A stretch of DNA of 20,165 bases from JACPDH01 sp051305935 (GTDB taxonomy: Bacteria; Acidobacteriota; Thermoanaerobaculia; Gp7-AA8), in assembly GCA_051305935.1 (NCBI GenBank), contig JBPPMG010000270.1:1-20165 (forward strand), written 5' to 3'. This document shows, in pieces, positions 16,199 to 20,165 of this stretch. The notes under the pieces were generated by a model, which saw nothing but the letters and a program-made list of their open reading frames with translations, was not told the DNA's origin and did no database searches. The position numbers and the translations under genes were made by a program. How positions within the stretch are numbered: the stretch's first letter is position 1; each line of letters begins with the position of its first letter.

Positions 16199-16321
16199 AT
16201 GAGTGACAACCTCTCTTTTAGACAGCTGCTCGCCGGGCGGGACTTCGCCCGCAGCAATCCCGTCGCCAGCCAGATGGTGAATATCTGCTATTTCGGGGGT
16301 ATTGGGGCCAGACTCGCCATA
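16199..16321 (+). pseudogene. 5' stump of a metallo-beta-lactamase-fold hydrolase gene
   Basis: The frame encodes MSDNLSFRQLLAGRDFARSN followed by PVASQMVN, which I recognise as the N-terminal strand region of a class of MBL-fold metallo-hydrolases (FRQLL..RDFA....A.QMVNF.Y). After that the match fades (ICYFGGIGARLAI) and a stop follows at 16319-16321, long before the HxHxDH metal motif. Only about 28 codons look ancestral. There is no ribosome site. This is a remnant at the right side of the island. The identification rests on one short stretch. Confidence 0.45.
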
Positions 16322-16372
16322 TAGAAAATCGGCGGCACCCAAGGAAGAGCGGTGTCCTGGTTCTTTGACCCT

Positions 16373-16620
16373 TCACGCCGCGCCCCGGAGCAGCAGCTCA
16401 TGCAGCTGCGGCCACGCCGTTGGGCGCTCCGCCAGTGACGAGCGATCGCGGGCTTGCTCGAGCTCGGAGACGAGGCGGTTCTCCTCACTCTCGTAGCGGG
16501 TGAGCTCGGCCGCTCGGAGGACTTCGCCTTCGCTGCCGGCTCGCTTGCGGGCGATCAGCTCGTCGAGGTACGGGAGGGCGGCGTCAGCGTTCAGGATCTC
16601 GAGGTTCGCTTCGATGGTGC
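16373..16620 (-). pseudogene. 3' stump of an unidentified coiled-coil gene
   Basis: The minus strand reads an 82-codon open stretch ending in a stop at 16373-16375. Its composition is protein-like: LEILNADAALPYLDELIARK, then EGEVLRAAELTRYESEENRL and VSELEQARDRSSLAERPTAW. It looks like the helical, coiled-coil C-terminus of a larger protein. The frame is cut at 16620, exactly where homology to the duplicated operon starts, so the 5' part was lost at that junction. I cannot name the family; a recombinase or other coiled-coil tail is possible but unsupported. Confidence 0.45.
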
Positions 16621-16869
16621 AAGCTCGACGTCCGCGACGGCGAGTGGAACCTGCGCGTCAACCCGATCACGCGGCTACTGTTCCTCAACTACCATCACCA
16701 TCTCGCGCACCATCAGCATCCGCAGGTTCCCTGGCTCCACCTTGGAAGCTTCGTCGATCCCGAAGTGGAGCGCCCGTCGTTCTGGGCGGTCCACTTCAGA
16801 ATGTGGCGCGGGCCGCGACCTATCTCCGAGGCAATACAACCAACGGGTGAGGCGAGGGCAGCGTCATGA
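16621..16869 (+). pseudogene. Desaturase 3' fragment (copy B)
   Basis: The last 82 codons of the desaturase-like gene, from KLDVRDGEWNLRVNP through the third histidine box NYHHHLAHHQHP to the stop at 16867-16869. The first two histidine boxes and most membrane segments are absent, so it cannot be an active enzyme. Divergence from copy A is clear in the tail (ISEAIQPTGEARAAS against ISEAVQSPGEAGAAS). Confidence 0.9.
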
Positions 16870-17758
16870 GGACGTGAGATGAGTCCTTCCTGGCCTGGCC
16901 CGGAGACGAGCTTCGCAGTACGCTTCCGCTCTGCCTCGCGTTCGCGGGCCTGTTCGTTCTCTGCTACGGAGGCGCGGCCTGGCCGCGATCTACCTCCCGT
17001 CGATCCGCAACTGGCGCCGGTATCGCGTCGTCCGGACGGCGTTCTGCGCGGCGCAGTGGATCGACGACCTGCTCGACGGCGACCGTCCGAGCGAGCGCGA
17101 GCCGCTGGAAGTCGTCGACGAGCTCGTCGGCGAGATGTCGCGCGCGTCGTTCTCCCCGCGGCCGCTCTCGTGCCTCGCCGGCGTGCTCTTCACGGAGCTG
17201 AAGGCATTCCGAACCGGGACAGACCGGCCGGAACACGATTTCATCGCGCTCGTCCGCGAGATGCAGCGCGACCGCCGGCGGGTGATCGGGCGCGAGCTCT
17301 GGAGCGACCACGACCTGGACGAGCACAACCGGCGGACGTTCCACCTTTCGGTCGACCTCATGCTCGTCGTCTCGGGCTGCGAGGCGCGAGCACGCGACGT
17401 CCCGACGCTGATCGATGCGTTAGGCTGGTGCTCCGTCTTCCGCGACCTCGAGGACGACCTGGCGAAGGGACTCGTCAACGTCCCCCGGCGAATCTGCGAG
17501 CGCGTCGCCGACCGCGAATCGAAGCTCACGCCCGGGCTCCTCGCGACCGCGCCGGAGTTCCGCGCCTGGGTCCGCGACGCGCACCTGCGCGCCTCCGCCG
17601 ACCTCGAGGAGTCGGCCAGGGCGATCGCCGGGCTCCGCGACCCCCGCTCCCGCAGGATCCTTTCCATCTTCCAGTCGTCCGTCACCCGATTCGCGCAGCG
17701 GCTTCCGCGAAGTTATCCCGAATGTTTCCCGCCTCGCGTGGAACAGGTGTACACATGA
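16866..17758 (+). pseudogene. PAP2/prenyl-synthase-like gene, broken copy B
   Basis: The start ATG at 16866 overlaps the desaturase stop as in copy A, but the fourth codon is TGA. About 35 codons of the PAP2 N-terminus follow in that frame (FLAWPGDELRSTLPLC, FAGLFVLCYGGAAW). At 16982/16985 a net 607 bases present in copy A are missing, removing PSLH and the H/D motif and shifting frame. The synthase domain then continues intact in another frame to 17758, including DDLLD and FRDLEDD. An internal ATG at 17135 opens 207 codons but lies after the first aspartate-rich motif, so an active product is improbable. CCTGGC may be microhomology at the deletion, which cannot be verified without the parental sequence. 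Confidence 0.88.
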
Positions 17759-17805
17759 GGACGCTGGATCTCCGAGTGGTCTACCATCATCGGCAGGATC
17801 GCTGA
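17755..17805 (+). CDS. Possible coupled mini-ORF before radical SAM copy B
   Basis: ATG overlaps the synthase stop (ATGA) and opens a 16-codon frame, MRTLDLRVVYHHRQDR, that stops two bases before the radical SAM ATG (TGACCATG). This layout suits ribosome reinitiation. Copy A keeps the MR-x3-LRVV-x2-HRQ pattern but reads further. Function, if any, is unknown. Confidence 0.3.
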   Translation: MRTLDLRVVYHHRQDR

Positions 17806-17807
17806 CC

Positions 17808-19175
17808 ATGCGCATCGCGTTGATTTCACCGAAAGGGCCGCTCTATCGATACCGGAAGGGGATCTTCCGGAAGTCGCTGCGTTACATGCCGCTGACGCTC
17901 CCCACCCTCACCGCGCTGGTGCCGCCCGAGCTCGAGGCGTCGGTCGTCTGCGTCGACGAGGGAATCCAGGACGTCGACCTCGGGCTCGAAGCCGACCTCG
18001 TCGGGATGACGGTGATCACCGGCTCGGCGATGCGCGCCTACGAGCTCGCGGCGCATTTCCGTGCGAGGGGCATCCGCGTCGTGTTAGGCGGCCCCCACGT
18101 GACGCTCGTCCCCGACGATGCGGCACCGCATGCCGACAGCATCGTCGTCGGCTACGCCGAAGAGAGCTGGCCGCGGCTCCTCCGCGGTTTCGCCTCGGGG
18201 CGGCTCCTCCCGCGCTATGACCAGGACCCCGGCCTTCAGTTGACCGGCTATCCCCTTCCCGACCGTTCGGTGCTACCGGAGAGCCGCTACCTCACAGCGA
18301 ACGTATTCGAGGCGACGCGCGGCTGCATCCACAACTGCAACTTCTGCGTCGTCCCGACCGCGTGGGGCCGGAAGCCGTATCAGAAGCCTGTCGAGGCGGT
18401 GGTCGAGGACATTCGCCGCCGCCGCGCCCGCCACGCGATCTTCGTCGACCTCAACCTCATCGCCGACCGGGAGTACGCCGCGTCGCTCTTCGAAGCGCTG
18501 ATTCCGCTTCGTATCTCCTGGTACGGGCTCTCGACGACGTTGCTGACCTCCGACGAGCCGCTGCTCTCGCTCGCGGCGCGGAGCGGCTGTCGCGGACTGC
18601 TGATGGGGCTCGAGTCGCTCTCCCCCGCCGCGCTGCGGAGATCGGGCAAGGGATTCAACGACCCCGACGACTACGCGGGAGTCGTTGCGGCTCTCCATCG
18701 CCATCGCATCGCGCTCCAGGGCTGCTTCGTCTTCGGCATGGACGACGACACGCCCGAGGTCTTTCTCCGGACCGCGAAGCTCGCGGTCGCGGCGAAGATC
18801 GACCTGCCGCGCTACGCGATCCTCACGCCCTTCCCCGGAACACCGCTCTTCCGCGAGCTCGACGCCGCGGGCCGGATCAACCATCGCGACTGGAGCTTCT
18901 ACGACGGGCAGCACGCCGTGTTCCGTCCCGCGAACATGTCGACGCGAATGCTCGAGCAGGGAACCGAGGCCGCGTGGAAACACACCTACAGCCTGACGAG
19001 CATGTGGAAGCGCCTACGTCACACCGCGGCGCCCTGGGCGACCGCGCTCGGCACGAACTTCGGATACCGTTACTATGCCCACCACCTCGAGAGCGTCTAC
19101 AACTGTGACGTCATGATTCCCACGTCATCCGAGGAGTCGAGACCGGCCGATGAGATCGCAGCGGATGTCGCCTGA
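17808..19175 (+). CDS. B12-binding radical SAM enzyme (intact copy)
   Basis: A 455-residue class B-type radical SAM protein. Residues 1-145 form a cobalamin-binding-like Rossmann domain (LVGMTVITGSAMRAYELAAH, then VVLGGPHVTLVPDDA, then VGYAEESWPRLL). The [4Fe-4S] cluster motif is C173-x3-C177-x2-C180 in ATRGCIHNCNFC. The barrel continues with IFVDLNLIADREY, CRGLLMGLESLS and LQGCFVFGMDDDT, and the C-terminal domain includes YAILTPFPGTPLFREL. Family members methylate or rearrange unactivated carbons in lipids, cofactors and natural products. ATG at 17808 follows a weak AGG site and a possible coupled mini-ORF. Its start is separated from the operon promoter by the island, so it needs another promoter or read-through from the island side. 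Its stop overlaps the next radical SAM gene. Confidence 0.9.
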   Translation: MRIALISPKGPLYRYRKGIFRKSLRYMPLTLPTLTALVPPELEASVVCVDEGIQDVDLGLEADLVGMTVITGSAMRAYELAAHFRARGIRVVLGGPHVTLVPDDAAPHADSIVVGYAEESWPRLLRGFASGRLLPRYDQDPGLQLTGYPLPDRSVLPESRYLTANVFEATRGCIHNCNFCVVPTAWGRKPYQKPVEAVVEDIRRRRARHAIFVDLNLIADREYAASLFEALIPLRISWYGLSTTLLTSDEPLLSLAARSGCRGLLMGLESLSPAALRRSGKGFNDPDDYAGVVAALHRHRIALQGCFVFGMDDDTPEVFLRTAKLAVAAKIDLPRYAILTPFPGTPLFRELDAAGRINHRDWSFYDGQHAVFRPANMSTRMLEQGTEAAWKHTYSLTSMWKRLRHTAAPWATALGTNFGYRYYAHHLESVYNCDVMIPTSSEESRPADEIAADVA

Positions 19176-20165
19176 CCGGTTCCGGCTCACGATCGTCCAC
19201 CCCTGCGTCGGGCGCAGGGTCGGGATGCGCGACTACATCCGCACCTGGCAGATGGAGCCACTGCCCGCCGCCGCGCTCGCCGCACTCGCTCCCGCGGACG
19301 CCGAGGTCCGCTTCTACGACGATCGCCTCGAGGCGATCCCGTTCGACGAGCCGGCCGATCTCGTCGCCCTCAGCGTCGAGACCTACACGGCGAAGCGCTC
19401 CTACCAGATCGCCACCGAGTACCGCCGGCGCGGCGTGCCGGTCGTGATGGGCGGTTACCACGCGACCCTCTGCCCCGACGAAGTTCAGCAGCACTGCGAG
19501 AGCCTCGTCCTGGGCGAGGCCGAGTCCGTCTTCCCGCGCGTCGTCGACGACTGCCGCCTCGGGCGCCTCCAGCCCTCCTATCGCGGCGCGGGACAGAGCG
19601 GCGCCTCGGTTCGGCCTAACAGGAGCATTTACCGCGGCAAGGACTACCTCCCGATCCATCTCATCGAGTTCGCGCGCGGATGCAAGTTCAAGTGCGAGTT
19701 CTGCGCCGTGCAGTCGTTCCACGACGCCACCCACCGCCCGCGCGACCTCGACACGGTCCTCGGGGAAGTCGACGAAGTTAGGCGCTCCGGGCGGATGATC
19801 TTCTTCATCGACGACAACATGACGTGCAACATCGAGGCGGCCAAGGAGTTCATGCGCGCCCTCATCCCGATGAAGGTGCGCTGGGTGAGCCAGACCGCGA
19901 TTCACGTCGCCCACGACGAGGAAGCGCTCGCGCTCATGAAGCGGAGCGGATGCCAGGGCGTGCTCGTGGGCCTCGAGTCGCTCGATCCGACGACGCTGAA
20001 GACGATGAACAAGGGGTTCAACTTGATGCGCGGAGGCGCCTCGAGGGCTCTCGAGAACTTCCGCCGCGCCGGGCTGCGCGTCTACGGCACCTTCATCTTC
20101 GGCTACGACCAGGACACCCCACAGTCGATCGACGACACCGTCCGCTTCGCGCGCGAGCAGGCACT
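19150..20165 (+). CDS. Second B12-type radical SAM enzyme (partial, runs off window)
   Basis: The frame is open to the window end, 338 codons seen. The N-terminus (RLTIVHPCVGRRVGMRDYIR, WQMEPLPAAALAALAP) and the MGGYHATLCPDE stretch are typical of B12-binding radical SAM proteins. The cluster motif is C178-x3-C182-x2-C185 (ARGCKFKCEFC), followed by IFFIDDNMTCN and CQGVLVGLESLDP. It shares fold and domain order with the preceding enzyme but little sequence, so it is not a recent duplicate. Start is ATG at 19150 or 19165; neither has a strong ribosome site and both overlap the previous gene. In the reconstructed operon it is the sixth gene and probably acts on the same product. Confidence 0.85.
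   Translation, partial: MRSQRMSPDRFRLTIVHPCVGRRVGMRDYIRTWQMEPLPAAALAALAPADAEVRFYDDRLEAIPFDEPADLVALSVETYTAKRSYQIATEYRRRGVPVVMGGYHATLCPDEVQQHCESLVLGEAESVFPRVVDDCRLGRLQPSYRGAGQSGASVRPNRSIYRGKDYLPIHLIEFARGCKFKCEFCAVQSFHDATHRPRDLDTVLGEVDEVRRSGRMIFFIDDNMTCNIEAAKEFMRALIPMKVRWVSQTAIHVAHDEEALALMKRSGCQGVLVGLESLDPTTLKTMNKGFNLMRGGASRALENFRRAGLRVYGTFIFGYDQDTPQSIDDTVRFAREQA

Larger units (their letters stand above)
11017..16620. other. Inserted island splitting the operon
   Basis: Between the two direct copies lie 5.6 kb with different character: lower GC (for example 33 of 60 in 12301-12360 against 44 of 60 in 9481-9540), a three-gene operon in the opposite orientation, and two gene stumps near the right edge. 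No integrase, transposase or obvious target-site duplication was found at the edges. The heptamer GTTAGGC, found nine times in the rest of the window, is absent here. Confidence 0.75.
16621..18753 (+). repeat. Right copy (B) of the segmental duplication
   Basis: This is the second copy of the segment at 8409-11016 in direct orientation. The start is sharp: preceding bases differ and match the unidentified stump. To the right, homology ends only because copy A is cut at 11016; copy B continues into the full radical SAM gene. Within the synthase domain, 183 of 207 residues are identical between copies by hand count. Confidence 0.93.

Noticed and set aside
11017..16620. Island as a classical transposon or prophage
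   Set aside because: No transposase, integrase, terminal inverted repeats, target duplication or phage genes were seen; the flanks are operon duplicates instead.
17135..17758. A separate intact 207-residue synthase gene
   Set aside because: It is the tail of the broken PAP2/synthase copy and starts after the first aspartate-rich motif, with no ribosome site.
1..20165. tRNA or rRNA genes as insertion targets
   Set aside because: I found no cloverleaf or rRNA-like sequence in any gap.

Overview
This is a high-GC bacterial window with compact genes and ATGA stop/start overlaps. The gene mix (a secreted C69 dipeptidase, an ABC-2 permease fused to an M1 peptidase, carboxypeptidase-regulatory-like surface proteins, REP-like hairpins) fits a chromosome of an Acidobacteriota-type organism. 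That assignment is inferred from gene content only; there is no rRNA or other phylogenetic marker.

Layout. (1) 1-256 holds REP-like hairpins and a heptamer array. (2) 257-5741 carries two minus-strand genes, a TTG-started secreted C69 dipeptidase and a 1192-residue permease/M1 metallopeptidase fusion, separated by a palindromic MITE-like repeat. (3) A divergent intergenic region with a TATAAT promoter leads into a tightly packed plus-strand operon at 6031-11045: Rieske oxygenase, membrane-anchored NTF2-like protein, fatty-acid-desaturase-like enzyme, a PAP2/squalene-phytoene-synthase-like fusion, then a B12-binding radical SAM gene that is internally deleted and cut short. (4) 11017-16620 is an island of visibly lower GC. 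It carries a three-gene minus-strand operon of secreted proteins with its own promoter, and two gene stumps (a metallo-beta-lactamase-fold 5' end and an unidentified 3' end). (5) From 16621 the interrupted operon resumes as a second, partial copy: desaturase 3' fragment, PAP2/synthase pseudogene, an intact copy of the radical SAM gene, then a second B12-type radical SAM gene that runs off the window.

The central result is that 8409-11016 and 16621-18753 are direct repeats flanking the island. The left copy is complete at its 5' side and broken at its 3' side; the right copy is the reverse. Hand alignment accounts for the whole length difference with two indels: a 607-base net loss in the right copy and a 132-base loss in the left copy. 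This is the topology left by single-crossover (Campbell-type) integration of a circle carrying a decayed operon fragment, or by tandem duplication with complementary decay. Recombination between the copies in the synthase region would remove 7605 bases and restore Rieske - NTF2 - desaturase - PAP2/synthase - radical SAM 1 - radical SAM 2.

That reconstructed six-gene operon combines a head-to-head prenyl-synthase-like domain fused to a lipid phosphatase, two oxidative iron enzymes and two B12-type radical SAM enzymes. It is a reasonable candidate for an undescribed isoprenoid or membrane-lipid pathway; the product cannot be read from the sequence.
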